Assembly (NCBI GenBank): GCA_027577595.1 | Contig: JANBRJ010000023.1 | Span: 124,001 to 188,000 of the forward strand | Reading direction: 5' to 3' | DNA from: Coemansia sp. RSA 487 | Lineage: Eukaryota; Kickxellomycota; Kickxellomycetes; Kickxellales; Kickxellaceae | DNA length: 64,000 nucleotides | In this document: piece by piece, positions 27,428 through 41,100 of the stretch | How positions within the stretch are numbered: position 1 is the stretch's first letter | Layout: the number at the start of each line of letters is the position of its first letter | Made by a program: the position numbers and the translations under genes | The notes under the pieces: generated by a model | What the model was told of the DNA's origin: nothing | Database searches by the model: none | Seen by the model: only the letters and a program-made list of their open reading frames with translations

Positions 27428-29437
27428 CTATGTTTCACTAAAAGTAAAATATGCCGACAAATCATTTCCGGTCATGTTGTTGTTTGTAATAGACGTGGTT
27501 TCATTTGCGTGATTCTGGGGTTGTGTTGTTTCATCCTGTGCCGATGCTTCTGCGCAAACAGTTTTATCCGATGCACCATCCATTTTGTTTGGCTGTCTAT
27601 AAGGCTTCTGGCCATGGATCTCACCCGGTATCGTGTTCTGTGATGTTAATAGGTAGTCTGGAAGTGATGGTGTTGCCTTCACCTGGGGATATGCTTGTGT
27701 TGGTAAGGCAGTTAGATTTGTGAATTCGGCTTCGCCACGAACAGATTCTTGTTGCTTGAGCCATGTATCATCTCTGAGCTTGTTGTTAAACTGGGTAGGT
27801 CCTTGCGACTTTGGATTTCCAGGCGCTGGTACAAATGGGTAGTTGTCTATATTGCTAGCAGCAACCTTGCTGTCTTGTCGCAAAATAGCAGCATTGGGCT
27901 TTCCCAGTTGTGTATCCACATCTGCAGAAGGGCCATGGATACTACTACTAGAGATGGCTGTGGTTATCATTGGAAACACTGACTGTGGGCCCATGTTTGC
28001 AGAAACGTCTGAAAGAGCTGCAGGGTTTCGAGCTTGAAGCCTTCCGTTAGTGCCGTTGTAGATGTTCGCGGTCATTGGTAAGGCAAACGGATTGAAGTTG
28101 CTAAGTATCTGCTGCGCGTAAGACGAGCTAGGGTCTATGCTGGGATACTGTGGACGGTTTCCGCTTAGTCCCATACTGGTGGGGGTCGGGTATGGCTGAT
28201 ATCTACCGTGTGTTGGCAGCGCCTGTAGCGATGCTCTGCGCAAGGCGAGGGAGCTCCCAGGAAGCGGTGCATTTTGCACTAGCCCCATCTCGCTTATACT
28301 TGATGTCATCCCCATTGCAAAGGACCCTGGGGCAAACGAACCAGATGACACACTCTGAGTAGACAGAGCTGAAATTCCGGGAGGTGCTAAGGGATAGCGC
28401 TGAATGCCGACGTTGTTTCCAGAAGCGCCATATAGCTGCTGCTCGCGTGTTGGAGGAAGCCGATGGGCCGGTGGTTTTAGTTGGTTGCTCATTGTTGCAT
28501 CAAGAACGGCTAGATCAACTGTCCAATATGCCCCCTTTCCAGGCTCGTTGATAGGCCGCGGAATTCGCACAAATGTTTTGCTTAGTGACAGGTTGTGACG
28601 AATCGAGTTTTTCCATCCCGAGCCAGCGGTTTTAAAGTAAGGGTAGCGTTCCATAACCCATGTGTATATTTCGTTTAGCGTCATCTGCTTCCGCGGATGC
28701 TTCATGATTGCATACGTTATCAACGTTGCATATGAATATGGTGGCTTCCCCGACGTGTGCGCCTTCAGCTTTATCGCTCCGCTAAGAAGCAGAGCAATGT
28801 CCGAAATGCCTGTGTTCCCAATCGACATTATGCTAGTAGATCCTCGGCTTGAATCCAGCGATGGCGACTCTCTGCTTTGCCGGGCACTTGTAGACGCCCT
28901 ATTACTTTGCTCGCTAGCTTGTGACAAGGACAAGTCGTGCTGTATTGGCTGTGGAATATGTGTGTCTTGTAAGCGAAAAGCTAGATTGGATCGTCCTTTC
29001 ATGGAGCTGTTGCTGAGCCCAATCGACGATGGCTTTGCAAACGTAATGTCATTCTGTTGGTCCAGCGATTGTCTTTGTGACGTTGTATGTGGTGGGAGCA
29101 TGGCTATGTCGAATGACTGTCGCTGTCGTGGGAGATTCAGCTGAGCTTGTACACGCTCTTGCGAAAACGGCTGAAGCGCCTGTATACTCATTGAGGCCGA
29201 TAGTGCGGTTGAGATCTCTGCAAGTCCAGGATGTGCCTCTACTGATGCCGAGGCACCCTCTGCAGCAGGAAGCAGCTGTGCATTTTGTGAGGCAAATGGG
29301 TTGATAAACCCGGCAGGTAGCGGCGACTCTGAACATACTATGCTATTTTGTGGAATTTGTGACTGTGGGTAGTGTGGGTCCATTGTGGAAATGGGAACAG
29401 CTGGCGGTGCCTTGTGCAATAGCTTTGCTGGAATCAT
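27428..29437 (-). CDS. Forkhead transcription factor
   Basis: Nuclear winged-helix DNA-binding regulator. From the ATG at 29437 ([15 protein letters not shown]) the product has 669 residues. Forkhead domain at about residues 230-325: [39 protein letters not shown], then the recognition-helix core [20 protein letters not shown] and [14 protein letters not shown]. No FHA domain is seen, so it is closer to fission yeast Sep1/Mei4 or yeast Hcm1 than to Fkh1/Fkh2. The rest is Ser/Gln/Pro-rich and probably disordered. A donor-like AAAAG/GTAAAC at about 29638 and an acceptor CACAG at about 29452 suggest an intron in the 5' leader. A longer reading upstream would need a non-ATG start. Confidence 0.9.
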   Translation of the reverse strand: MIPAKLLHKAPPAVPISTMDPHYPQSQIPQNSIVCSESPLPAGFINPFASQNAQLLPAAEGASASVEAHPGLAEISTALSASMSIQALQPFSQERVQAQLNLPRQRQSFDIAMLPPHTTSQRQSLDQQNDITFAKPSSIGLSNSSMKGRSNLAFRLQDTHIPQPIQHDLSLSQASEQSNRASTSARQSRESPSLDSSRGSTSIMSIGNTGISDIALLLSGAIKLKAHTSGKPPYSYATLITYAIMKHPRKQMTLNEIYTWVMERYPYFKTAGSGWKNSIRHNLSLSKTFVRIPRPINEPGKGAYWTVDLAVLDATMSNQLKPPAHRLPPTREQQLYGASGNNVGIQRYPLAPPGISALSTQSVSSGSFAPGSFAMGMTSSISEMGLVQNAPLPGSSLALRRASLQALPTHGRYQPYPTPTSMGLSGNRPQYPSIDPSSSYAQQILSNFNPFALPMTANIYNGTNGRLQARNPAALSDVSANMGPQSVFPMITTAISSSSIHGPSADVDTQLGKPNAAILRQDSKVAASNIDNYPFVPAPGNPKSQGPTQFNNKLRDDTWLKQQESVRGEAEFTNLTALPTQAYPQVKATPSLPDYLLTSQNTIPGEIHGQKPYRQPNKMDGASDKTVCAEASAQDETTQPQNHANETTSITNNNMTGNDLSAYFTFSET

Positions 29438-31988
29438 CACAGCTGGGCGCTGTGTGAACAATAAACAAGCGCAATTTTAGTACGAAGAAGCCTACAACAG
29501 GAGCAGAGTGATCTCGAATCGAATTTATCCAGCTGGAATTAATGGTAAATATTACTATGCATGGGTTGACACTCCATTGAGTGGGACAAATGTTTGTGTA
29601 TTCCGGTGCAAGGACTTTAAAATAACAAACATGTTTACCTTTTAGTGATGACTGGGGAGCCGACAAGGTGGAGATACGCTGTAATCGGTTGACTGAGCGG
29701 AAATTGTCGCTATATATCCGATCAAGAAGCCAGCTCTAATCCCCTTCCAGGCGTGTAGTAGCGGTAAACCCAACCTATATACTTCAGGAGAAGGCTGTGC
29801 GGCCATATTATCAACGCGAAAGTTAGCAGAAAAATCCGTAGTGATGTATCTACCAGACACAGACCCAAAGTATGACTGCAATACAACAGCCAAGCCGCCG
29901 ATTCCTCTTTTTCTTGTTTCCCGAAACAGAATACAAAAAAGAATGCAAGGGTCTGCCTTTAATAAAGACAAAAAACTGGCTTTAATAATATAGTATAATA
30001 TAAATAACACAAATACAAAGGGCACAAGAGTAAAACGGGAAAAAGAGCCAGGGTATGAGGTTACTTGAGTGAAGAAGCGCACTGCAGATATAAATTTGCG
30101 ATGGAAAAATGGAGAGGACACATACAGAAGCAGGTCAAATGTCGACGTGCTTGAAAAAGACACCAAGGATGAGCTGCAAAAAAAGGGGAGGGTGTACTTT
30201 TATAGATGGACTGCCTGCATTAAGAGCAATCTTATTTTTTATTGGAACCGTTGAGTAAATCGTTCGGTTAGTGTGGGGAGGAGCATTTTTGGTTGACAGC
30301 AATAATGAGAGCAATACGACGCGATTACCATGCATGCGAGAAACTTGGATTGTATCTGTTTTGCACACGCATTGCTTGGACAGGTGCAAGCAATACTAAA
30401 TAACATTGGGGCGGGCTTACACAAACCAACGATACTGGCGTTCAGATAAGGTGCGACAAACGGGACGTTAGGATTGGAATACAGAGAAAAATAGCGAGGA
30501 AATAAAACAGCCATTCAATGTGCGCAGAAAACAACACCAGCATAAACTAATATATACAGTGAAACAACTGTAAGCAATAACGCACACTTGCTCGATATCA
30601 GATTTAGCAGTACTTGCGCAGTGCTAGACCCGGTCAAGCACGGCAATTTGTGTTTGTGAGTTCTCCGAGAGGGAGAGAGATACGTGCTATGTTGCTCTAT
30701 TAGACACGTTATATTGTCCTTGTGGACGATGGGTGGGCCATATATGGCATATGCGCAAGGCCGCAGACTTCGCTTTTTTTTCTGAGCGCAAGTGGAGATA
30801 AGAGATACGCAGGGCAAGCAGCTTGGGCGTATGATTTAACTTTGTAGGCCAAGCTGAATGATGACAGCAGCTGGAATACTATGTTTTTTATTTGACCTAC
30901 CTGTCGAAAATGTGCAGATGGTATCAGAGTTGGTGATATGCGAACTTACAATTGTACAAAAACAAAGTGATAATCCTTTTCCTTTTATGGCGATTGTACC
31001 ACTATAGCTATAATTCAGCGCGCGAATGGTCAAAGTGTGCGCAATAGCCAGAAATGTTAATTAACGGATGGATGTTTGTTTGTTGACAGGGCTCAGAATG
31101 GAATAGAACCACCGATTGCTTATTGTTGTTTGGGTGGTCACTCTTTCAGGAGTCCTAAACTGGGTGAGTATTCAGCAGGGCGTTAAACAGAATAGGACAT
31201 ATACGATAGTTTCAGTAGCGAAGCTGTTGGCAGAAATCAGATAATGGAAAAAGCAAGGAAAGCAATTGTCAATTTCGGTCCCCACTAGGCCTCTAAAAGA
31301 GATACGCTGCTGCTTTTCTTTTGGAATATCCCAGTAAACTACACTACATAATGTCTACCCGGGAAGAGGGGAATGACAGCGAAGAGGTTCAATAGAAAAT
31401 TGAGTGATTTCATGCCGAGATTTCTTGCTCTATCTCTGAATAGCAAGGGTGTGGTTGTGGTGGCTGCGATAGAAACCTTTCACTTGTTTCTTCCATATTC
31501 TGCATTATACTTTGCTGAAAGGGGGACCCGAGTGAGAACGTTCTGGCTACGCCTCTACCCAACGGTTGGCTTGTTTCTACTCTTGAAATGGACTAAAAGG
31601 CGCATTCAGCCATAGCCAGGCAAAAAGCTATCAGACTATGCAAATTGTTTGGTCGGGCTGGATGGGAGTCGTGTTTCCTGCGATCGCTACCAATAGGACT
31701 AGATCATCTTGATCTCGCAAGACAAGGTGGCTCCGCCACAAATTCATGCGCATACACTTGGGTTTAGCGATCGGAATTAGCCGAGCCGATTGTGTTAGCG
31801 GCTCTGCGGCTCGATAATCCTCTATCCATGTTGGAAAAAAAAACGCTTGGTGTTTTCATCAGGGCTTTTGCCCCACTACACACAAAGCTTTGTTTTTGGA
31901 ATTTCCCTTTCCTTTTTACTTTTGCTGGCTTGCAAACATTAGTTTTTTCTCACTCTTTCATATAATTTGCACTTTCCACAACATAGCA
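29438..31988. other. Long intergenic region between forkhead factor and RanBP1
   Basis: About 2.5 kb without a supported protein gene. Open frames on either strand are short, hydrophobic or low-complexity and match nothing. It should contain the promoters of both divergent neighbours. About 31640-31830 is a GC-richer, hairpin-forming patch, listed separately. Confidence 0.5.
31640..31830. ncRNA. Possible structured RNA or regulatory patch
   Basis: A GC-richer island in AT-rich sequence, about 160 bases upstream of the RanBP1 start. It forms small perfect hairpins (GTGGC TCC GCCAC near 31729-31741; GATCATCTTGATC near 31700; AGCCGAGCCGA pairing with TGCGGCTCG at 31785-31820). No known snRNA, tRNA, 5S, SRP or RNase P signature was recognised, and the strand is unknown. 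Confidence 0.2.
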
Positions 31989-32934
31989 ATGTCCGAGGTT
32001 GAAAACAAGCACACTCAGGTAAGAATGCCATAGCAGCTGTCCAGAATCCAGGTTGTCGGTCAGCTTAAGCTCCAAGCTGGGCTATTTGTTTATTTATTTT
32101 CAATGCATTTGATCGCATTTTCTTAAATACAGGCCTGCCGTTTCAAATCTATTGCTTTTTTTTTTAAAAAAAATCTGTAGGAGGAGGCTGTTGAGAGCCC
32201 TGACGTCCATTTTGATCCTATTGTCAAGCTCAAGGACGTTGTTGTCAAGACGCATGAGGAAGATGAAGATCCCATCTTTAAAATGTAAGTTTACAAACGC
32301 TGAATTGCACAGACCCAATTGCATTCCTCCGAATGAAGCTGTGTTTATGCAACGAGAATCGCAAGGCTGTGTTTACGTTTTATAGTTGTGCTTACTCAAA
32401 TTCATTCATTTTCCAACTGTCTTTCGTGGATATAGGCGCGCAAAGCTTTTCCGCTTTGATGGCGATGCCAAAGAGTGGAAGGAGCGCGGGACTGGAGATG
32501 TCAAGCTTCTGAAGCACAAGGAGACCGGCAAAGTGCGCGTGCTGATGCGTCGTGACAAAACCCTCAAGGTCTGCGCCAACCACTATATCACTGATGACAT
32601 GGTTCTATCACCCAATGTTGGATCTGACCGCTCGTGGGTGTGGAACGTCGCCGCAGATCTTGTTGATGACGAGGCTGAGCGCCAACTTCTTGCTATCCGA
32701 TTCGCCAACTCTGAGAATGCCAACAAGTTCAAAGATGCTTTCGAGGACGCGCGCGAGGCAAACAAGAAGATTGCCTCTGGATCAAAGAGCGAGAGCTCTG
32801 AAGAGAAGAAGGATCCGGCCAAGGAGGACGAGGAGAAAGAGAAGGAAGAGGCCACGAATGATGATCTCAAGGAGGATACCAAGAATGAGTCGCCAAAACC
32901 TGTTGAAGAGAAGAAGGACACTGAAAAGGACTAG
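31989..32934 (+). CDS. YRB1: Ran-binding protein 1, three exons
   Basis: Cytoplasmic co-activator of RanGAP that strips RanGTP from export complexes. Exons 31989-32018, 32181-32284 and 32436-32934; donors GTAAGA and GTAAGT, acceptors CTGTAG and GATATAG; phases agree, 210 residues. N-terminus [10 protein letters not shown], then the RanBD1 domain: [74 protein letters not shown], then [20 protein letters not shown] and [20 protein letters not shown]. The C-terminus is Lys/Glu-rich and acidic, as in yeast Yrb1. Convergent with APS kinase, 232 bases apart. Confidence 0.97.
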
Positions 32935-33166
32935 ATTTTCTATTTTCTTTGCTTTCTTGTCAAGGCGTCTTTTTCTTTGAAAATGAGACGAATGCTAGCT
33001 GCTTTTTCTTTCGAATAAATTACTAGTTAATTCTGGATTTAGCTTTGTAATCCTCATATGTACAAAGTGTGCATCGGCTATATAGAAAGATAATGACAGA
33101 ATTTGATACCTGCAAAGTGCCATGTTTTGTAATTCATCCATTGAATGCTGAGATATAAAACCTCCA

Positions 33167-33796
33167 CTAAAAAAGCTTGTTGTCTTCAAGATATTGTGTT
33201 ATCTGCTGTACTGCTTCGGCAATGGACGCCTGGTCAGTGCGGATGTGGATCTCTGGGTGCTCAGGCGCCTCGTATGGTGCACTGATACCAGTAAACTCCT
33301 TTATCTCACCCGCACGCGCCTTCTTGTAAAGACCCTTTGGATCGCGCTGTTCTGCTACACTTACAGGAACGTCTGCAAACACCTCTACAAAGGGTATTCC
33401 ATCCTCCTTGTGCAATGAACGTGCGCTATCTCTGTCTGCGCGATACGGGGATATAAAGCTGGTAATGGCAACAGCGGCTGAATCAGCAAATAGCTTGCTA
33501 ACTTCTGCAATACGCCGGATATTCTCTGTACGATCCTCAGGACTGAAGCCAAGGTTCTTGTTGAGACCAAAGCGAACGTTATCTCCGTCGAGACGGTAGG
33601 CATTGACTCCTCGATGAAGCAGGTGTTGTTCAAGCGCGCTAGCAACAGTGCTCTTTCCGGATGCAGACAAGCCAGTAAACCAGATAGTCAAGCCCTTTTG
33701 CTGAAGTAGCTTGCTACGCTCTTCGCGAGAGACATGGCCATCGTGCCATGTAATATTTGTAGCTGCAGATCCGTTATCGCTGCTATTTGACACCAT
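33167..33796 (-). CDS. MET14: Adenylylsulfate (APS) kinase
   Basis: Phosphorylates adenosine 5'-phosphosulfate to PAPS in sulfate assimilation. 209 residues, intronless, normal length for the stand-alone fungal enzyme. P-loop [73 protein letters not shown] (PAPS motif), [20 protein letters not shown] and [19 protein letters not shown]. The N-terminus carries [15 protein letters not shown], typical of the family. Confidence 0.98.
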   Translation of the reverse strand: MVSNSSDNGSAATNITWHDGHVSREERSKLLQQKGLTIWFTGLSASGKSTVASALEQHLLHRGVNAYRLDGDNVRFGLNKNLGFSPEDRTENIRRIAEVSKLFADSAAVAITSFISPYRADRDSARSLHKEDGIPFVEVFADVPVSVAEQRDPKGLYKKARAGEIKEFTGISAPYEAPEHPEIHIRTDQASIAEAVQQITQYLEDNKLF

Positions 33797-34277
33797 TATT
33801 GCAAAATAAATGAAACAGCCGTGCTTGTTTATTCAAAGAGTAGGGGCAGAAAAGAAAAGCTGTGTAGCAAATGTTAAAGAAAAGGGTAATGGAGATAACG
33901 GGGAAAAAGAAGACAAGGGAGAGAACACTGCTTCCGACGAACAGTATTTGCGTTCCACATAATTGTTGGATAGCGATTGCGACATTTGTGAAATTGTAGC
34001 GCAATATCTAGACAAAATAATCAGATTCTTGGATGATATCAGCCACGATCTAATTAATACAGATCACCTAATTTTATAGTAAACAAATAACCAGCCATTT
34101 CCAGTGGAACACAAAAATTGTACGTGCTACTCTCTTTCGTTCGCTAAAAATAATAACCATTTTATTTCGATACTCTTCCATACCGTCTGCTGGAATTATA
34201 TTTATACTTTGTTTAGCTAAAACACCAAGCTCGTTTACGAATTCAAAAGCGCATAGATTACTTGTTGAATCTGCCAA
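33797..34277. promoter_or_regulatory. Shared divergent promoter of APS kinase and SMC2
   Basis: 480 AT-rich bases between two divergent start codons. No CACGTG or MluI-box sequence was found by eye. No RNA gene is visible. Confidence 0.5.
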
Positions 34278-37200
34278 ATGTACGTCGAGGAGCTAATTGT
34301 CGACGGCTTTAAATCCTACGCCGCACGTACGCATATTACTGGCTGGGACCAGGAGTTTAATGCTATCACTGGTTTGAATGGCTCGGGAAAGTCGAATATT
34401 CTCGATGCTATCTGTTTCGTGCTAGGAATCCGCAACTACAAGCTGGTATGTATCAGTGCTTTCACAAGCAGCTTATAAATATCACAATATTTGTATCCTT
34501 GAACTAAACAGAAACCTCTGGTGCAATATTCTCCTATTATTTCTATTACTATCAAACCATATAGCTACGTGCCAACAACATTCAAGATCTTATCTACAAG
34601 CGTGGTCAGGCCGGAATCGTTAAGGCATCAGTAACAGTTGTGTTTAGAAACAATGACAGAAAGACGAGTCCTCTCGGCTATGAGGACTACAAGCAAATAT
34701 CGCTTACACGCCAGGTAATCTAAACGCATTCATTTCAACACTCGTGTTTTGATATTCATTATGTGTTGTTGACCAAACAATCATCATGTGCTTTCAGTCC
34801 ATTCTACTAATGCCACTATCAATTTCTCTTTGATACCAGGGTGGATAGATCATGGTCGGCGGCAAAAACAAATACATGATCAACGGGCACACTGCACAAG
34901 AGCATGCGGTTGCCAACATGCTGCAGTCTGTGCAGCTCAGCATAAACAATCCGCACTTTTTGATCATGCAGGGAAAGATCACTCAAGTCCTGAATATGCA
35001 GCCCCCAGAGATCCTTGCTATGATAGAAGAGGCAGCTGGCACGCGTATGTTTGAGGAGCGCAAAGACAAGGCGCAAAAGACCATGTCAAAGAAGGACAAG
35101 AAGATGGAAGAGATCTCGTCGATCCTTGCAGAGGAGATAACCCCAAAGCTGGACAAACTTCGTCAAGAGAAGCAGGCGTACCTCGAGTATCAAAAGGTGG
35201 AAATTGAGCTTGACCGCCTGCGTCGCTTGGTGGTTGCCTATGACTATACAAAGTGCGAGGAGTCCATCAGCAATGGCAGCCAGTCTCTTTCGGAAAGTCA
35301 ATCGCACGTTGACCATTTGTCCATGCAAATTGAAATGCTTAAAGCAGAAATCTGTGATATTGCCAAGAACAGAGCAAAAATCGAGGAAACGCGTAAAAAC
35401 GAAATGTCAAAGAATGGCGAATTCAAGGCTTTGCAGGCCCAGGTGGACGAGCTTTCCAAGGAGCTTGTAAGGATAAAAACGCAGAGCGACCTTAAAGTTA
35501 CCTCAGCTAACGAAGAGCGAGACGCAAAAGCAAAAATACTCGAATCAAAGAGCAAGTACGAGAAGGAGCTCGCAAAGCGCAGCAAGGATTTTGACAAGCA
35601 GACGGCAAAATATGCTGAAGAGAAGCTCCAGTACGACGACAAGGTCAAAGATGTCAGTCAGCTGGAGGAGCTGCTTCAGTCTCTGACCACTGGCGTTGCC
35701 TCTGACGAAGGTCGTGAGGGTGGGTTTATGCAGCAGCTTCAAGAAGCTAAACGGGAGGCAAGTGACGCAGCGACTGCTATCGAACGGGCGAAGCTGCGAA
35801 TTGGTCTGCTGGATGATGAGACAGTGCAGATAAAAACCGGTCTTGACAAGGCTCTCAAAGACAACGACAGTTTGCTGAAGGAAAAGCACACGTTCGAAGC
35901 GCAAATCATGGATATCGAAGCGCGTCTAAAGAATCACGCGTATAAACCTGAAGCCAAGAGCAGCTTGGACCAGAAGCGCGCAGAGATAATCGACCAGCTG
36001 GAGGTCGTTGATGAGAATCGCCGAAGACTCGAAGCCCAAATGAGCAACTTTGAGTTCCAATACCAGGATCCTGTGCGCAACTTTGATCGTAGCAAAGTGA
36101 AGGGCCTTGTTGCTCATCTGATAAACATTGGCGATAAGAACAGATTCGCCACTGTTGCTCTGGAGATTACCGCTGGTGCAAAGATTTATAACGTCATTGT
36201 GGATGACGACACCACTGGTACTTTGCTGCTAAACAATGGCAAACTTCGCCGCCGCGTAACCATTATTCCTCTTAACAAGATTGCTGCACAGCAGTTGGAT
36301 CCAGGTATTGTCAACTTTGCTAAGGGCCTTGCTCCGGGAAAAGTTGACACTGCGCTGTCACTTGTTGGTTTCCCCGAGGAAGTGGAAACGGCCATGGCCT
36401 ACGTTTTTGGTTCGACGTTTATTTGCAAGGACCCACATACCGCAGAACAGGTTGCATTCCACAAAAACATCCGCCGCAAGGCAGTGACGCTAGAAGGCGA
36501 CGTCTACGATCCTGCTGGCACAATGCAGGGCGGTGCAAAGCCGTCGAATTCTGGCGTGCTCGGGCGCTTGCAAGAGCTGAAAAATGCCCGTCTAAAGCAT
36601 GCTGCACTCCATAGCGAGCTTGTGGCTGTAGAGTCACAGCTTTCAGCAATCGACGAACTGAAAGATAGCTATATGGAGCTCTCTCGCGAGCTCGATCTTT
36701 CCAAACATAGGCTATCCCTTATCCAACAGCAGCTTGCGTACAGCTCGCATGCGCAGCTCTCGTCGCGCGTTGAAGAGATCACAGTCGAACGTGCTGAGCA
36801 AGAGGCGGTTTTGCCCGAGGCGACCACAAAACACCAGCTTGCTACTGATCGTGCCAAGAAAATCGAAAAAGAGATGGGCGAATTCAGCCAGGACAAGGGC
36901 GGCAAGATCAAACAGCTGAAAAAGCGCCTGGACAAGCTAAAGGCAGCACTACCCAAGGCCGAGGAGAGGATCAAGGAGTGTCAGCGAGTCACACAGGAAG
37001 TCACGCTTGAAAAAGAGGAACTGGAAAGCGAGATAAGCGATCTTATTGCACAATCGGAAAACAGCGACAATGCGATAAAGGGACTGGAAGCCGAACATAG
37101 GGACATTGAGGAGACTCTTTCTCGTACAAAGGAGCAGCTTGACAAAAAACAGACCGCGGTTAGCCGGATGAGCAAGAAGCTGATTGTTTTTGACAAGGAG

Positions 37201-38061
37201 ATTGCAGAGATGGACCAGCTGCATAGAACAAAGCAATCGGACCTAACAACAGCGCAGCTAGAGAGCGAGCAGATATCACACGAGCTGGAACGCTTCGAAG
37301 CCTCACAGGGAAAAACACAGCGCACGCTGGATAACCTGCTCAAAGAACATCCGTGGATAGCCGACCAGAGTCAATCATTTGGACAGCCCGACTCTGTTTA
37401 CGACTTTGTTAAAAACGACCCAGTCCAGGCCAAACGCAATCTACGCAAGCTAGAGGACCAGTTTGCGTCTATGCGCAAGACAACAAACACCGCGGTTATG
37501 GCAAATATTGAGAATGTCACCAAGCGCGAAACGAGCCTAAAACAAATGCTAAAGACGGTCATTCGCGACAAGCGCAAGATTGAAGACACTATAGAATCGC
37601 TTGACAAGTACAAGGTTGAGACTCTCGAACGCACCTGGAAGCTTGTGGACAAAGATTTTGGTGCGATTTTTGGCGAGCTTCTCCCAGGAAACACCGCAAG
37701 ATTGGAAATCCTCGAAGGAAAGCAGCTCTCCGAGGGACTGGCCATCAAGGTAAATCTCGGGGGGGTGTGGAAGCAAAGTCTGGCCGAGCTTAGCGGCGGA
37801 CAAAGGTCGCTCATCGCACTCTCGTTGATTCTGTCACTGCTTCAGTTCAAGCCAGCACCAATGTACATCCTTGATGAGATTGACGCTGCACTCGATCTCT
37901 CGCACACGCAAAACATCGGCCAGCTATTTAGAACAAGGTTCAAAGGTTCGCAATTCATTGTCGTGTCGCTAAAGGAAGGTATGTTTAACAACGCTAATGT
38001 TGTTTTCCGTGCCCGTTTTAGAAATGGCATTTCCATGGTTGATCGGATCGCACAGAGCTAG
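34278..38061 (+). CDS. SMC2: Condensin ATPase subunit Smc2, three exons
   Basis: Core ATPase of condensin, partner of Smc4 in mitotic chromosome compaction. Exons 34278-34445, 34565-34714 and 34849-38061, all phase 0; 1176 residues, the family size. N-terminus [20 protein letters not shown], Walker [21 protein letters not shown], then [20 protein letters not shown], the Q-loop area [55 protein letters not shown]. Two long coiled coils flank the hinge (residues about 500-660, [20 protein letters not shown] at its end). The C-terminal head has the signature [20 protein letters not shown] and Walker [21 protein letters not shown]. The third exon uses acceptor GGATAG; the closer CCAG acceptor would give an immediate stop. 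Confidence 0.97.
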
Positions 38062-38149
38062 TGTGCTACTTCTCATCATTCGCGAGCAGTCCAGTTTGTT
38101 TACTCTTTTTCATCAGTTCACTATTTACATATATAACATCGTCCTACTT

Positions 38150-41100
38150 TCATTTATTTGTCAGCATCTGAAGATTCATCCATGCAGCAAGATATTTTTG
38201 AGTAGATTCTGGCATATTCTTAATGTGCACCCGATATGCGTTCCTTCGAGTTCTTCGAGTGCCTATTCGATAGCCGTGTTTATCCTCGTCGCATTGTAGC
38301 CCTTGGTTTAAAATTGTGGGAGATTCTACCTTCTTCAGATGAACCCAATCCCAGAACACCATCTTGGCCAGAAAAGAAGCCGTTTCTAATGCCAACCGAG
38401 GTAGCATGCGATGCCTAGCAGAAAGTCCAACGTATTCCAGTGCCTGGTGTAGCTCCCTCATTGTTTTACAATGACTTGTTCCTGCACTGTGCGAACCAAG
38501 TGGTCTGCTTGTTTCCTGTGCTTTTTGATAAGTTCCCATTTGATCTGCAAGCGGCTGCGACCCATCTGACAGACACAGACCTCTGAAGGCAGCTTGTCGC
38601 AAGTAATCGTCAATACATGTGCTTCCATATCTGTCATTGCCAAATCCATCGGCGAGGAGCTCCGCATTTTTACTGCCGAGTACATCCGCGTCTAAAGTTA
38701 TATAGCTCACGTTCAAACATCCATCGGTCATTGGCGCTTTGTGGGAGTACATGGGCTCGTAAAGACTTTCCGCATGGAATTCTGTCACACCTGTTGTTGC
38801 GTATGCGAATGACAACATGTCGAGTGCATAAGAAGTTAGTTCGATCTCTTCCAGGCTGGATAGCGACGATTGTGGTGGTTCACTGACGCAGTTGGCAGGG
38901 TACGTGTATTCGCAACTGGGCATCGCCATAGGTATTGATGTGCATACTTTGCACGGTCTTTTATCGTTCGATTGTTGCACGTCTGTCGTATTTCTTGCTA
39001 AAGAGCTGGTCAACAAAGGTACGCTTGAACCAAAAAATCGATTATGGCTGGCTGACAGAATATGTATGTTGTCATCGACATCCGCTGGTTGTTGCTGAGG
39101 GGGAGGATCCGGCCACTTTTTATACCAGAAGCCCGTCCTCTCTGCTGTTTGTGCTGAGGCCACTAACTCAATCCAAAAGTTGAATCGCGACTCGGGAGTC
39201 TCTTGAGATGAAAGAGGTTCAAGCAGCCAAGCTATTGCCCCTTCCAAGTTTATACCTGGATATTCAGTGCAAAGCAAAGCGTCTTTGTCAATCGAATCCA
39301 CGCTGCTGTTCGTCGATTGCACAGATGATTGAATTCTTGCGCATCGGATTGCTATCTCAAGTGAGCTAAGTATTTGGTTAATATCACATTCTACGGCCCT
39401 ACACGCGCTAGAAATATTAGATGGTGAGACGAGTGCTCCCTCGGCAAGACACATAAAGAAAATGTATGGAACAAGTGCATGCTCCTTTGGCCGATGGAAA
39501 TGGAACACATGCTGGAAGCACGCTTCGTCCCAGCGCATGCAAGACATGTCATTACATGTAAGCACTATTGGGCGCTTGCTCTTGAGCGCAAGCTGCTTTA
39601 ATGCTGGCCATAGACGATGGTCCTGTTCAAATAGAATGTCTATCTGCTCAACAAGTATTAGCATTTGGTTTGTGGTATTGTCTGGCTTTACGGATCCACA
39701 TTTAGACGTTGCTGCAATTGTATGGCTAAGAAGTGCATCTTCCAGCGCATCCAAAATATCTTTACCGCTACGTCTTTGGCCTGGGTGGATCTCGCAGATC
39801 TCAAAGTTACATTCCTCTGCACATGCGTACACTGCAGCCGTCTTGCAGGAACCCGATGGTCCCGTCAAAAGGACCATATTGGAGAAAGTCTCTATTTCGC
39901 TGCTGCTCGTATACCCGCTGCCACTTCGTCTGTGGCGAGTACCTCTATGCAAGTTATCGCGCACGCTGTCCAAAGTACCGTTACTTTTTGCCCATGCAAA
40001 AACACCATGCAGACCATCGAAATTTTGATGTTGCCGGCGCTTAGTCACCCGCAACGGTACAAAATCATCGCTGCTATCAGAGTTGTAATCGCCTGTGGTG
40101 TATGGATAGTTTCCGTCGTTGTCGCTACCAGAATTGTTGGAATTCCTATCTCTCTTAACATTGAACGCCGATATAAATCCATCCCTGCGGCTTTTGCTAG
40201 AGGCAGCCGTTTCGACGAAAAGATCAACGCTGTTTGCTGTATCCCCTAGCGTCTGGTTTGACCGTTTTACCCGCATTTCTACGATCCAAGAGCGAAACTG
40301 AAGGGCAGCCTGTTGATTAGCGAGAACGTGACATATCCTCTTAGGGCGATAGCGGGACGCAAGAAGCTGATCTTTTTGGGCTAGTGAATGGGGCTGGTTG
40401 CCGCAAATTGCGTCAACAACTGGCTTGAGAAACGACATGTGCTGTGGCAAAACGGATGAGATATCCCCAAGTGCGATTTTTATTGGGGCTGCGGACGCAT
40501 TGAGCGAGCAAACCCCAGACAATCCCGGGTTCGGGGCTGGCTTATCCGTAGTTCGACTGCGAAAGACAAAGCCATCCTCTTGTCCATTTGTGTGAAAGTG
40601 CTGAAGATAGTCAATCTCGCCATGACCACTAGCTAAATCGATATTTTGCGACGAGATACGCCTACAGCGTTCGGGAGAAGCTACACAGGGAGCTGAGTAA
40701 TAGCGCGTATGTCTTGGCTTTGGCACGTGCGTATCGCCATTAGGGTATGGCGCAGGAATCCCAGGAAGGCGAAAGCTTGTCCGTTGTCGTTGACTGCGAA
40801 TACCATGTGTATCCTCTGGTCTGGAACCGTTGGTAGGAGCTAACCCTACTTTTTCTTTGGTTCCCGGCTCAGTCACATTGCTCACAGCCGCACTTGTTTC
40901 GCATACCAGTTGTTCCATATCTTGAGTTAGTGACACACTATCTGCCCTGCTTGTATTAACCTTGAAGAACGACTGTATCTTTGCAGATTTGTGCTTGTGG
41001 CTACCATTCCTTTTCTTCTGGCGTTTTATCGAACAAGCAGAATCATGTGTCGCAGATACTCTGTTGTCGTGTCCCGGGGCAGCATTTGCACGTTTTGAGG

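Noticed and set aside
29642-30166. Hydrophobic 174-codon minus-strand frame upstream of the forkhead gene
   Set aside because: No family likeness, AT-driven Phe/Leu content, and its end overlaps the likely 5' leader intron of the forkhead gene.
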